From contig WOYE01000002.1 of the NCBI GenBank assembly GCA_009740415.1, positions 124,001-188,000 of the forward strand: DNA of 64,000 bases. The letters are read 5' to 3'. The notes under the pieces were generated by a model, which saw only the letters and a list, made by a program, of their open reading frames with translations, had not been told where the DNA came from and did not search any database. Positions 54,667-63,212 of this stretch are shown piece by piece (position 1 is the first letter of the stretch; each line of letters starts with the position of its first letter). The stretch comes from Planococcaceae bacterium Storch 2/2-2 (lineage in GTDB: Bacteria > Bacillota > Bacilli > Bacillales_A > Planococcaceae). The position numbers and the translations under genes were made by a program.

Positions 54667-55551
54667 ATGGATAACGATCGTACGAATGAAATAGAGTTAG
54701 TCATTATTACAGGGATGAGTGGCGCTGGAAAAACAGTCGCTATGCAAAGCTTCGAAGACTTAGGTTTTTATTGTATCGATAATTTGCCACCGGAGCTATT
54801 GCCGATGTTTATCGAACTGATGACGAAATCCGATCATCAAATGCGTCGTATTGCAGCGGTCATGGATACGCGTGGTGGCGTATTGTTTGAAACGCTCGTC
54901 GGCTCGATCGATCGGGTCGCTCAACTTGAAAATGTTACGACTCAAATTTTATTTTTAGAAGCAGACGATGAGACGCTCGTCCGTCGTTACAAAGAGTCGA
55001 GACGTTCACACCCGTTAGCGACACACGGTTTGCCGTTAGAAGGGATTCGAAAAGAGCGCGAAGCATTGACCGAGTTAAAAGGACATGCCCGCTACATTTT
55101 CGATACGTCCCAATTGAAACCACGTGCGTTGCGAGAAAAAATCGCGACGGAATTTTCAGTGAAAGGGAAAGCGCCATTTGCTGTCCATTTCATGTCATTC
55201 GGTTTCAAGCACGGTATGCCGATCGACGCAGATGTCGTCTTTGACGTACGATTTTTACCGAATCCTTTTTATATTGAAGAGTTGCGTTCGAAGACAGGGA
55301 TGGACGATGAAGTCGCACAGTACGTATTGAAATGGAACGATACGAAAGTGCTCATTGACAAGTTAACAGACTTGTTTCGCTTCCTCATTCCTCAATATAA
55401 AAATGAAGGGAAGAGTCAAGCGGTAATCGCATTCGGTTGCACAGGGGGTCAGCATCGTTCGGTGACGTTAGCAAATTATTTCAATCAATTGTTTGAAGAG
55501 GAATTTGAAACTTACGTCACTCACCGGGATATTGAAAAAAGAAAGAAGTGA
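54667..55551 (+). CDS. rapZ: RNase adapter-like nucleotide-binding protein RapZ (YvcJ)
   Basis: The 294-residue protein has Walker [39 protein letters not shown], and a C-terminal domain with [20 protein letters not shown] and [13 protein letters not shown]. In E. coli RapZ guides RNase E to a small RNA; in B. subtilis YvcJ is a nucleotide-binding protein linked to competence. It heads the conserved rapZ-glmR-whiA-crh operon. Confidence 0.95.
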   Translation: MDNDRTNEIELVIITGMSGAGKTVAMQSFEDLGFYCIDNLPPELLPMFIELMTKSDHQMRRIAAVMDTRGGVLFETLVGSIDRVAQLENVTTQILFLEADDETLVRRYKESRRSHPLATHGLPLEGIRKEREALTELKGHARYIFDTSQLKPRALREKIATEFSVKGKAPFAVHFMSFGFKHGMPIDADVVFDVRFLPNPFYIEELRSKTGMDDEVAQYVLKWNDTKVLIDKLTDLFRFLIPQYKNEGKSQAVIAFGCTGGQHRSVTLANYFNQLFEEEFETYVTHRDIEKRKK

Positions 55552-56531
55552 GTGTCATGGAGCGGTCTGAAAAGGAACAGAATGTTGTCGTATTCGGTGG
55601 AGGAACTGGATTATCTAATTTATTGCGCGGCTTAAAAAAGAATCCGGCGATCCATCTTACAGCAATCGTTACCGTAGCGGACGATGGAGGAAGCTCAGGG
55701 CGTCTCCTCCAACAATACGATATTCCGCCACCAGGAGATATCAGACAGGTTATGGGAGCGCTTTCAGAAGCGGGCCCACTCGTCGACCGGATGTTTCAAT
55801 ACCGATTCAAAGGCGAGGAAGGACTTCACGGTCATACGCTCGGTAATTTAATGCTCGCTGCCTTGACGGACGTGACGGGTGACTTTGCGAATGCGATTGA
55901 ACGGTTAAGCTCCTTGTTCAATGTGAAAGGGACGGTATTGCCGGTAGCGAATGAACGATTGACGTTGCATGCGGAGTTAGAAGACGGAACGATCGTGACG
56001 GGAGAGTCTAAAATTCCCGTTTATGGAACGAGCATTCAACGAGTGTACGTTTCACCACAAGAAGTAGAGCCGTTACCGGCAGCGATCGAAGCGGTCGAGC
56101 AAGCAGATTACATTTTAATCGGACCGGGTAGTTTATATACGAGTATTTTACCGACGTTACTCGTCGAAGAGATGAGACGGGCGATCATTAAAAGTACATC
56201 GCCGAAAGTGTATATTAGTAATTTAACGACACAAATCGGAGAGACGGCAAGTTATACGGCGTCGGACCATGTGAAAGCGTTATATTCGCATGTCGGACAG
56301 CCTTTTTTAGATACAGTCGTCATTCATGAGCCGGCTGACGCTGTCATCCACGAGCAAATGGTGCAATGCTTGCAACAAAAAGGGGATCGTTTCGTCGATA
56401 ATGATGTCGACGAGTTAGAACGATACGGAGTGAACGTGTGGAAAGAAAACATAGCGACGGAGCGGGAGGGACGAATCGTTCATGATACCGACCGGATCGC
56501 ACAATGGTTCTCCTCTTTCACTTCGCGCTGA
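55548..56531 (+). CDS. glmR: Gluconeogenesis factor GlmR (YvcK)
   Basis: The 327-residue protein has [45 protein letters not shown] and [13 protein letters not shown]. It binds UDP-GlcNAc and stimulates GlmS, so that sugar flows to the cell wall during growth on gluconeogenic carbon. The GTG at 55548 overlaps the rapZ stop; the ATG at 55557 is an equally plausible start. Its end overlaps upstream frame of whiA. Confidence 0.95.
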   Translation: MSVMERSEKEQNVVVFGGGTGLSNLLRGLKKNPAIHLTAIVTVADDGGSSGRLLQQYDIPPPGDIRQVMGALSEAGPLVDRMFQYRFKGEEGLHGHTLGNLMLAALTDVTGDFANAIERLSSLFNVKGTVLPVANERLTLHAELEDGTIVTGESKIPVYGTSIQRVYVSPQEVEPLPAAIEAVEQADYILIGPGSLYTSILPTLLVEEMRRAIIKSTSPKVYISNLTTQIGETASYTASDHVKALYSHVGQPFLDTVVIHEPADAVIHEQMVQCLQQKGDRFVDNDVDELERYGVNVWKENIATEREGRIVHDTDRIAQWFSSFTSR

Positions 56532-56545
56532 ACGGAGGGAACGGA

Positions 56546-57496
56546 ATGTCATTTGCTTCACGAACGAAAAAAGAATTGACGATGTTAGATGCAGCGGACT
56601 GTTGTTTAAAAGCAGAGACGGCAGCGTTCATTCGGATGAACGGTGCGCTGTCGTTTTCAAATAAACAAGTGAGCTTAGACGTACAGACCGAAAATGCGGC
56701 GATCGCTCGTCGGTTGTATTCTAATTTGAAAAAGTTGTACAATTTAGAAGTGAAGTTACTCGTCCGACGAAAGATGCGTTTGAAAAAGAACAACGTCTAC
56801 ATTTGTCGGATTCACGACGGTGCAGAACAGTTGTTGCAACAGCTCAGTATTTTAGAAGGGCCGTTTCAATTTACGTCGACAATTGATGAAAAACTCGTCG
56901 AGAAGACGTGTTGTAAACGAGCGTATTTACGTGGGGCCTTTTTAGCCGGCGGTTCAGTGAACAATCCGGAGACGTCTTCTTACCACTTGGAAGTGTTTTC
57001 GGTCTATGAAGAGCATATCGAGTCACTCGTCGAGCTGATGAACCATTTCAATTTAAATGCGAAATGGATCGAACGAAAAAAAGGGTACATCGCTTATTTA
57101 AAAGAAGCTGAAAAAATTAGTGATTTTTTAAGAATTATCGGCGCGAGCGTCGCTTTGCTGAAGTTTGAAGATGTCCGGATCATTCGAGACGTCCGAAATA
57201 GCGTGAATCGTCTCGTCAACTGTGAGACGGCGAATTTAAATAAAACGATTAGCGCAGCACAACGTCAAGTTGAAAACATTAAGTTGATCGATCGAACGAT
57301 CGGCTTGGATGAATTGCCAGAACGTTTGCAAGAAATTGCGAGACTGCGCGTCGCCTATCAAGATATGACATTGAAAGAACTCGGTGAAAAAGTGGCAGGG
57401 CGCCCGGTGAGCAAATCAGGCGTGAACCATCGATTACGAAAAATCGAAGAGATCGCGAACGAATTACGAGCGGTAGGAACACCGAATCGATCATGA
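56546..57496 (+). CDS. whiA: DNA-binding protein WhiA
   Basis: The 316-residue protein combines a degenerate LAGLIDADG fold ([20 protein letters not shown]) with a C-terminal helix-turn-helix ([20 protein letters not shown]). WhiA affects cell division and chromosome segregation in Bacillus and is a transcription factor for sporulation in Streptomyces. GGAGGGAACGG fixes the ATG at 56546. Confidence 0.96.
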   Translation: MSFASRTKKELTMLDAADCCLKAETAAFIRMNGALSFSNKQVSLDVQTENAAIARRLYSNLKKLYNLEVKLLVRRKMRLKKNNVYICRIHDGAEQLLQQLSILEGPFQFTSTIDEKLVEKTCCKRAYLRGAFLAGGSVNNPETSSYHLEVFSVYEEHIESLVELMNHFNLNAKWIERKKGYIAYLKEAEKISDFLRIIGASVALLKFEDVRIIRDVRNSVNRLVNCETANLNKTISAAQRQVENIKLIDRTIGLDELPERLQEIARLRVAYQDMTLKELGEKVAGRPVSKSGVNHRLRKIEEIANELRAVGTPNRS

Positions 57497-57511
57497 AGAG
57501 GAGGAATGGAT

Positions 57512-57778
57512 ATGAGGGAACGAGCGGCAACCGTTCAATTGAAAACGGGATTACAAGCACGTCAAGCAGCATTGTTCGTTCAAGAAGCGAACAATTTTCA
57601 ATCAGACGTCTATTTAGAAAAAAATGAACGACGCGTCAATGCGAAAAGCATTATGGGCGTCATGAGTTTGGCGATTGCTAAAGGGACGGACATCCTTTTG
57701 CTCGCTGAAGGAAACGATGAGAAACAAGCACTGGAATCGTTAGCAACGTTTGTTGAGCGCGACGAAGTGAACGTATAA
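57512..57778 (+). CDS. crh: HPr-like catabolite corepressor Crh
   Basis: The 88-residue protein is like HPr, but the phosphocarrier His15 is replaced by Gln (KTGLQARQAAL), so it cannot carry sugar-transport phosphate. The Ser46 region is intact (NAKSIMGVMSLAI), as needed for phosphorylation by HprK and binding to CcpA. AGGAGG is too close to the ATG at 57506, so the ATG at 57512 is preferred. HprK and a cre-like site lie in the same window. Confidence 0.95.
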   Translation: MRERAATVQLKTGLQARQAALFVQEANNFQSDVYLEKNERRVNAKSIMGVMSLAIAKGTDILLLAEGNDEKQALESLATFVERDEVNV

Positions 57779-57801
57779 AAGCTGAGCGGGGCTCAGCTTT
57801 T
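57777..57801 (+). terminator. Terminator after crh
   Basis: AAAAGCTGAGC (57777-57787), GGG, GCTCAGCTTTT (57791-57801). Confidence 0.85.
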
Positions 57802-57829
57802 CATAGCGATGCTTACCCGCTCGCATTAT

Positions 57830-57883
57830 AAAAAAGACACACCTTTTCTGTGATCGTGATCACGTCGAAGGTGTGTCTTTTTC
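57830..57883 (-). terminator. Terminator after clpP
   Basis: AAAAAGACACACCTT and AAGGTGTGTCTTTTT arms with inner pairing; T runs suit both strands. Confidence 0.9.
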
Positions 57884-57885
57884 GT

Positions 57886-58476
57886 TTATTTTGCTGAGCT
57901 GTTTTCGATAATATGGTCGATTAAACCGTATTCTTTCGCTTGTTCAGCTGTCATGAAGTTGTCGCGGTCTGTATCTTTTGCGATCACTTCGATCGGTTGA
58001 CCGGTACGTTCGGCCATAATGCCGTTCAATTTGTCGCGTAAAAATAAAATGCGTTTCGCAGCGATGTCGATTTCGGTCGCTTGCCCTTGTGCACCACCGA
58101 GTGGTTGGTGAATCATTACTTCTGCGTTCGGAAGTGCGAAACGTTTCCCTTTCGTACCTGCTGTTAGTAAGAAGGCACCCATCGATGCAGCCATTCCGAT
58201 ACAGATCGTCTGTACGTCTGGTTTAATAAATTGCATCGTATCGTAAATCGCCATACCTGCTGTAATGCTTCCGCCCGGTGAGTTAATGTAAATCGAAATA
58301 TCTTTTTCAGGATCTTCTGCTTCTAAGAAAAGAAGCTGTGCGACGATTGAGTTCGCCACGTTGTCATCGATCCCGCTGCCGAGCATGATGATGCGGTCTT
58401 TCAAAAGACGTGAGTAAATGTCGTAAGCGCGCTCTCCGCGGCTCGTCTGTTCAATTACTGTAGGAATTAAATTCAT
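57886..58476 (-). CDS. clpP: ATP-dependent Clp protease proteolytic subunit
   Basis: The 196-residue serine protease has [16 protein letters not shown] (catalytic Ser), [16 protein letters not shown] (catalytic His) and a later Asp in [13 protein letters not shown]. It forms a 14-mer chamber fed by ClpX, ClpC or ClpE. The upstream CtsR box places it under heat-shock repression. The position after crh is that of Bacillus. Confidence 0.98.
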   Translation of the reverse strand: MNLIPTVIEQTSRGERAYDIYSRLLKDRIIMLGSGIDDNVANSIVAQLLFLEAEDPEKDISIYINSPGGSITAGMAIYDTMQFIKPDVQTICIGMAASMGAFLLTAGTKGKRFALPNAEVMIHQPLGGAQGQATEIDIAAKRILFLRDKLNGIMAERTGQPIEVIAKDTDRDNFMTAEQAKEYGLIDHIIENSSAK

Positions 58477-58498
58477 TCGTAGTCATCCTCCTAAGTGT

Positions 58499-58516
58499 AT
58501 ATAGCGTACGCTATAT
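58499..58516. promoter_or_regulatory. Perfect palindrome in the clpP leader
   Basis: ATATAGCGTACGCTATAT is an exact 18-base palindrome just after the predicted clpP start of transcription. It may be an operator or a 5' hairpin with loop GTAC. Confidence 0.6.
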
Positions 58517-58529
58517 CTTTTGTATCCTT

Positions 58530-58560
58530 ATCATACAACTGATAGTCAACAAAGGTCAAA
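58530..58560 (-). promoter_or_regulatory. clpP promoter with CtsR operator
   Basis: On the minus strand TTGACC (58559-58554), 18 bases, TATGAT (58535-58530). The direct repeat AGTCAAC-AAA-GGTCAAA (58544-58560 on the plus strand) matches the CtsR heptad operator and covers the -35 region. Confidence 0.85.
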
Positions 58561-58633
58561 TATAGTGCTTTACTTGTTTCATTGTATCGGAAAGATGAAA
58601 GGACGACAACGAAAGTGACAAAATAGATAAAAG

Positions 58634-58662
58634 TTGACCTTCCAGTAACGGGAGGCTATATA
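58634..58662 (+). promoter_or_regulatory. Promoter of the extradiol dioxygenase gene
   Basis: TTGACC (58634-58639), 17 bases, TATATA (58657-58662); TATAGT two bases later is an alternative. Confidence 0.6.
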
Positions 58663-58693
58663 GTAATCGTACGAAACAAAAGGGGGTTATCGT

Positions 58694-59686
58694 ATGGAGA
58701 AAAATCATTTATTTGATATTGTTCGTTTGCATCATGCAGAAGTCACGGTAACAGATTTGGAGTTAGCTCGTCATTTTTATTGTGAAGGATTAGGGTTCAT
58801 CGAGACGGAAAGTGATGATGAACATATTTACTTACGCGCGCTAGAAGATGCGAATCACCATTGTCTCGTGTTGACGAAAGGTGAGCAAGCGAGTTTAAAA
58901 CATATCGCTTACCGTGTAAGCGCTAACAATGATTTAGATGAACTCGATCGACTGTTTCAAACGCTCGGCGTGAAACGTCGATGGGTCGAAGCGGGAGAAG
59001 AGAAAGGACAAGGGCGAGCATTACGTATACAAGACCCTGGGGGGATTCCGGTAGAGTTTTTCTACGAAATGGAACGTGCAGAACGTATGTTGCAGCAATA
59101 TCATTTGCAACAAAATGTAAAAATTAAACGGATCGACCATGCGAACTGCTTAGTGACGAACATCGATGAGTTGTACGACTGGTACGGCGAACATTTAGGG
59201 TTCCGAACGTCTGAATATACAGTGAAAACGTTAGATCCGTCGAACGAAGCGTTATGGGCGGCTTGGCTCCATCGGAAGCCGAGCGTTCACGATTTGGCGT
59301 TAATTAGCGACAAAGGACCTCGTTTCCATCACGTCGGATTTTGGATGGACGATGCGAAATCGATTTTAGATGCGTGTGATCATTTGGCAGCGCTCGGTTA
59401 TTACGCAAATATTGAACGTTCACCAGGTAGGCACGGAACGTCCAATGCCTTTTTCGTTTACATTCGCGACCCGTTCGGAAACCGAATGGAATTGTATACG
59501 GGAGATTATTTCACAAATGATCCGGATTGGGAGCCGATCAAATGGGATTTAGCAGATCCACAGCGCGCAACGTTTTGGGGAGCGATGCCGCCGAAAAGTT
59601 GGATCGAAGAAGCCGTGCCAGTAGAAGATATTGAAACGGGAGAATTTTTACCGATTCGTCAATTGCCACACCACGTTACGACGTAA
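58694..59686 (+). CDS. hpaD: Homoprotocatechuate 2,3-dioxygenase-like extradiol dioxygenase
   Basis: The 330-residue VOC-fold enzyme has two glyoxalase-like modules. The C-terminal one holds the iron ligands: H149 in RIDHANC, H213 in FHHVGFW and E266 in RMELYTGDY. HGTSNAFFVYIRDPFGN is typical of the type that opens 3,4-dihydroxyphenylacetate at the 2,3 bond. Its length and the end (WEPIKWDLADPQRATFWG) match the Brevibacterium/Arthrobacter enzymes. The next steps of the pathway are not in the window, but hpaB, the preceding step, is 2 kb away. Confidence 0.85.
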   Translation: MEKNHLFDIVRLHHAEVTVTDLELARHFYCEGLGFIETESDDEHIYLRALEDANHHCLVLTKGEQASLKHIAYRVSANNDLDELDRLFQTLGVKRRWVEAGEEKGQGRALRIQDPGGIPVEFFYEMERAERMLQQYHLQQNVKIKRIDHANCLVTNIDELYDWYGEHLGFRTSEYTVKTLDPSNEALWAAWLHRKPSVHDLALISDKGPRFHHVGFWMDDAKSILDACDHLAALGYYANIERSPGRHGTSNAFFVYIRDPFGNRMELYTGDYFTNDPDWEPIKWDLADPQRATFWGAMPPKSWIEEAVPVEDIETGEFLPIRQLPHHVTT

Positions 59687-59691
59687 CGAAT

Positions 59692-59743
59692 AAAAAACTG
59701 TCGGTCATACGGAGCATTCGCTTCGTACGGCCGACAGTTTTTT
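59692..59743. terminator. Terminator after hpaD
   Basis: AAAAAACTGTCGG (59692-59704) and CCGACAGTTTTTT (59731-59743) with further inner pairing. Confidence 0.9.
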
Positions 59744-59825
59744 CATAACGATTTGAAAAATAAACGGTTATCATGTACGTTAATAACATCAATGTAAGCG
59801 TTACCAAAAAAGAGGAGCGATATCG

Positions 59826-60662
59826 ATGAAAGAACGTTTTACAATCGGGCAAATGGCAAAGTTGCACAATATGAACGTTAAAACGTTACGTTACTACGAT
59901 GAGATTGGCTTATTTCCGCCATTTGAAGTCGACGAGCGTAACGGCTATCGTTATTACTCGGTCGATCAATTCAAAGACTTAGATTTCATTTTATATTTGA
60001 AAGAAATCGGCTTGTCGCTCGACGAAATTAAAGAACAGTTAACGAACCGTACGATCGATTCATTCGTTAGTACGTTGAAACATTACGAACGAATTAATCG
60101 TGAAAAAATTGAACGAGCGTTACATATTCAAGAAATGATTGAACAACGTTTAGTCGAATTTCAACAGTTGACGGAACGAGTGACAGTGGACCAACCATTT
60201 TGTGAAACGTACGACGACCGTTATTTCATTCAAAATGAGCAACCGGTTCAGTCGTACGAGCAATTGGAACGTTCTTTACGTGAGCTCGTTCAAGAAAACG
60301 ATCACTTTTTATCTGTCGTCATCGGGAAAGTAGGGTTGACGGTAGATGAAGTCGTTTCGAAAGGTCGAGCATTACTCGCATACGATTCCATTTTTATTTT
60401 CATTAACGCCCATTCCTTACAATGGAAAACATACGATCGTGTGAAGCGGTTATCAGGTGGAACGTACGCGTCCATTTATTTCCGAGGTGGACACGAACAG
60501 ACGATTCGTCCGTATGAACAGTTGCAGCGATATGTCGCTGAAAAAGGGTTAACGATCGACAGTCCTTACGTCATGCGCGTACTGATCGATCGATTCGTCA
60601 CAGATGAGCCGAACGATTATTTATCGATTCTTCAAGTGAAAGTGAAAGATCCGACTGAGTGA
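59826..60662 (+). CDS. MerR-family transcriptional regulator (BmrR/BltR-like)
   Basis: The 278-residue protein has a MerR DNA-binding domain (TIGQMAKLHNMNVKTLRYYD, IGLFPPFEVDERNGYRYYS), a dimer coiled coil of about residues 75-120, and a C-terminal GyrI-like effector domain ending YLSILQVKVKDPTE. Such proteins respond to small organic molecules, often to switch on efflux. It is separated from hpaD by a terminator, and its end overlaps the convergent LysR gene by 65 bases. Its target is not evident. Confidence 0.88.
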   Translation: MKERFTIGQMAKLHNMNVKTLRYYDEIGLFPPFEVDERNGYRYYSVDQFKDLDFILYLKEIGLSLDEIKEQLTNRTIDSFVSTLKHYERINREKIERALHIQEMIEQRLVEFQQLTERVTVDQPFCETYDDRYFIQNEQPVQSYEQLERSLRELVQENDHFLSVVIGKVGLTVDEVVSKGRALLAYDSIFIFINAHSLQWKTYDRVKRLSGGTYASIYFRGGHEQTIRPYEQLQRYVAEKGLTIDSPYVMRVLIDRFVTDEPNDYLSILQVKVKDPTE

Positions 60663-61536
60663 GAGGAGACGTATCGTGAATGAATCGTTCAGCACTTTTT
60701 GGAATGTACGCTTCTTTTAGCCAAATGATCGCACTATCTGAAAGCACATTCATATTTTCAATCGGTACGAGTTTAAAAAAAGAACGATGAAACGGTAAGA
60801 TGGAAGATTTCGGAACGATCGTAATGCCGAACCCTCCGCTCGCTAAACCGAGTAATACGTCGATGCTCGGCGACTCGCAGACGATATGGACGTCGAGCTT
60901 CTTTTTTTCAAACTGTTCGACGATCGCTTCGTATTGGCCGACTCCGCGCGTTCGATGGAGAAGAAGAAGAGGGTAGTCTGCCAATTTTTCCAATGTCGTC
61001 GTCTGTTGGAAGGAGTCGTACCATTTTTCAGGAACGACAGCGACATACTCTTCTGGTGCGAGAGGGAGCGCATGAAACGGTTCTAAGTCGACGGGTAGAC
61101 GTACGAAGGCGAGGTCTGCTTCATGGTTCATTAACGATTGAGTGAGCGACGACGTATCGCCTTCTATTACTTTTAATAATACGTCCGGCGACTTCGTTTG
61201 AAATGACTCCAATCGTTCGAGCAGTTGAGAGAAACACGACTTCACACAGCCGATCGTTAAACACCCGCTCATCCCTTGACCGACTTCTAACACTTCTTGT
61301 TTTACGTTATCGATCGTTAAAAACAGTTGCTTAGCACGTTGTTCAAGAATTTTACCCGCATCGGTCAATTGGATCGACCGGCCTTTTCGGTCGAATAGTA
61401 AAACTCCGAGAGATTCTTCTAACTTTTGAACCGCTTGACTCAGTGGCGGTTGCGCCATATGAAGCCGTTTAGCTGCCCGAGTGAATTGTCCTTCTTCAGC
61501 AACGACGTAAAAATAATACAGTTGTCGTAAATTCAT
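60598..61536 (-). CDS. LysR-family transcriptional regulator
   Basis: The 312-residue regulator begins MNLRQLYYFYVVAEEGQFTR, with the LysR helix-turn-helix (HMAQPPLSQAVQKLEESLGV then LLFDRKGR), followed by a periplasmic-binding-like effector domain. It resembles CatR/CbnR regulators of aromatic degradation. AAAGGAGGAATTTT fixes the ATG at 61536. It is divergent from hpaB, and an inverted repeat lies between them, so it probably regulates hpaB. Its last codons are antisense to the end of the MerR gene. Confidence 0.9.
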   Translation of the reverse strand: MNLRQLYYFYVVAEEGQFTRAAKRLHMAQPPLSQAVQKLEESLGVLLFDRKGRSIQLTDAGKILEQRAKQLFLTIDNVKQEVLEVGQGMSGCLTIGCVKSCFSQLLERLESFQTKSPDVLLKVIEGDTSSLTQSLMNHEADLAFVRLPVDLEPFHALPLAPEEYVAVVPEKWYDSFQQTTTLEKLADYPLLLLHRTRGVGQYEAIVEQFEKKKLDVHIVCESPSIDVLLGLASGGFGITIVPKSSILPFHRSFFKLVPIENMNVLSDSAIIWLKEAYIPKSAERFIHDTSPLTQSDLSLSLEESINNRSAHL

Positions 61537-61558
61537 AAAATTCCTCCTTTTCATGATA

Positions 61559-61606
61559 CATATGTAAAACGTATCGACGCATATAGAAAATGATATTTTA
61601 CATATA
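61559..61606. promoter_or_regulatory. Inverted repeat between LysR gene and hpaB
   Basis: CATATGTAAAA (61559-61569) and TTTTACATAT(ATG) (61596-61608) are reverse complements, placed in the divergent promoter region as expected for a LysR operator. Confidence 0.55.
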
Positions 61607-61681
61607 TGATATGATATATGATAATGTACATAGAGTCAAAAGGCGAAAGGTTTCCTTTCAGCCATTCCTATTCGAATAAAA

Positions 61682-61695
61682 AGAAAGCGCTTTCT
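61682..61695 (+). promoter_or_regulatory. cre-like catabolite repression site before hpaB
   Basis: AGAAAGCGCTTTCT differs from the ideal TGAAAGCGCTTTCA only at its outer bases... first two aligned ends (AG/TG and CT/CA). It lies between promoter and start, where CcpA blocks elongation. Confidence 0.6.
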
Positions 61696-61728
61696 TTTTT
61701 AAAAGGGAAGCGAAGAGGAGGAATTATT

Positions 61729-63177
61729 ATGGGAGCAAAAACAGGTCAGGAATATATCGAACGTTTGAAGAAGGCGAAAAATAACGTATACGTAGATGGT
61801 GAAAAAGTAGAAGATGTGACGGAACATCGTGCGTTTAAAAATGTCATTCAATCGATGGCGAATTTGTACGATTTACAATTCGAGAAAAAAGATAAAATGT
61901 TGTACGAGTCGCCGACGACAGGAGATCTCGTCGGTATGACGTTTAAACATCCGACGACGATCGATGATTTAATCGCACGTCGAGAAGCGATTCAAGAATG
62001 GGCGCGCAGCCACGCTGGCATGATGGGACGTTCACCGGACTATTTAAATGCGGAAGTGATGGCGATGGGAATGAACAACTCGCTATTCGCTGAAGGCGGC
62101 GATCAATTCGCTGAAAATGCGAGAAACTATTACGAATATGCGCGAGAAAATGATATTAGTCTAACGCATACGTTAATTCATCCGCAAGTGAACCGTTCAA
62201 AAGCAGAGCATGAGCAAGAGGATAACGACGTATCGCTTCATATCGTAGAAGAAAACGACGACGGCATTATCGTAGACGGTATCCGTTTATTAGCGACACA
62301 AGGAGCGATTACAGATGAGACGCTCGTTTTCCCTTCGACTGTCAAGAAGGCAGGGAAGCCAGACGACCGTTATTCGTTAGCATTCGTCGTGAAAAACAAT
62401 GCACCTGGATTAAAGATGATTAGTCGAGAATCGTGGGATTACCGCGACAATAAATGGGACTATCCATTATCTTCTCGCTTTGAAGAAGGAGATGCGATCG
62501 TTTCTTTTGAAAACGTTTTCATCCCTTGGGAAAAAGTATTCATTAACCAAAACTCAGACATTTGCAACCGAACATTTAGCGGGACGAATGCTGACGTTCA
62601 TATGACGCATCAAGTCGTATCGAAAGCGATCGTAAAAACAGAGTTTATTTTAGGTGTCGCATTGAGCATCATGGATGCGATCGGAATCGATCAATTCCAA
62701 CACGTGAAAGATAAAGGTCGCGACATTATGATCGCATTGGAAACGATGAAGTCACATTTATACCGTGCAGAACATAATGCGAAACTCGATGCGTCAGGCA
62801 TGATGACACCCGACTTTGCGGCGTTGAACGCAGCGCGTAACTGGTACCCACGCATTTATCCGAAGTTGGCTGAAATTATTCGCGTATTAGCGGCTTCTGG
62901 ATTGACAGGTATTCCGACACAAGCTGATTTCCAAAACGAAGACATTAATTACATTTTAGAGCGAGGCCTCCAAGGGAAAAACATTAACGGTGAAGAACGC
63001 GTTCAATTGTTCCGCTTAGCGTGGGATTTAACAGCGAGCGCATTCGGAACACGTCAAAGCCATTACGAATATTACTTCTTCGGAGACCCGGTCCGTATGG
63101 GAATGGCCTATTTCGATACGTTTGAAAAAGAGCCGTACAAAGCGTTCGTACAAGATTTTTTAAAACGTTGTAAATGA
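61729..63177 (+). CDS. hpaB: 4-Hydroxyphenylacetate 3-monooxygenase, oxygenase component
   Basis: The 482-residue flavin-dependent enzyme hydroxylates 4-hydroxyphenylacetate to homoprotocatechuate, the substrate of HpaD. It has the family landmarks GRSPDYLNAEVMAMG, LTHTLIHPQVNRSK, DGIIVDGIRLLATQGAITDE, NVFIPWEKVFI and RMGMAYFDTFEKEP. It uses reduced FAD supplied by a separate reductase (HpaC), which is not in the window. GAGGAGG fixes the ATG at 61729; the 37 upstream codons cover the leader and cre-like site. The next gene encodes a FAD-synthetase-like protein. Confidence 0.92.
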   Translation: MGAKTGQEYIERLKKAKNNVYVDGEKVEDVTEHRAFKNVIQSMANLYDLQFEKKDKMLYESPTTGDLVGMTFKHPTTIDDLIARREAIQEWARSHAGMMGRSPDYLNAEVMAMGMNNSLFAEGGDQFAENARNYYEYARENDISLTHTLIHPQVNRSKAEHEQEDNDVSLHIVEENDDGIIVDGIRLLATQGAITDETLVFPSTVKKAGKPDDRYSLAFVVKNNAPGLKMISRESWDYRDNKWDYPLSSRFEEGDAIVSFENVFIPWEKVFINQNSDICNRTFSGTNADVHMTHQVVSKAIVKTEFILGVALSIMDAIGIDQFQHVKDKGRDIMIALETMKSHLYRAEHNAKLDASGMMTPDFAALNAARNWYPRIYPKLAEIIRVLAASGLTGIPTQADFQNEDINYILERGLQGKNINGEERVQLFRLAWDLTASAFGTRQSHYEYYFFGDPVRMGMAYFDTFEKEPYKAFVQDFLKRCK

Positions 63178-63212
63178 TCGATCGTTGAATGAGAGAAGGA
63201 GGAGGAGTTGCG

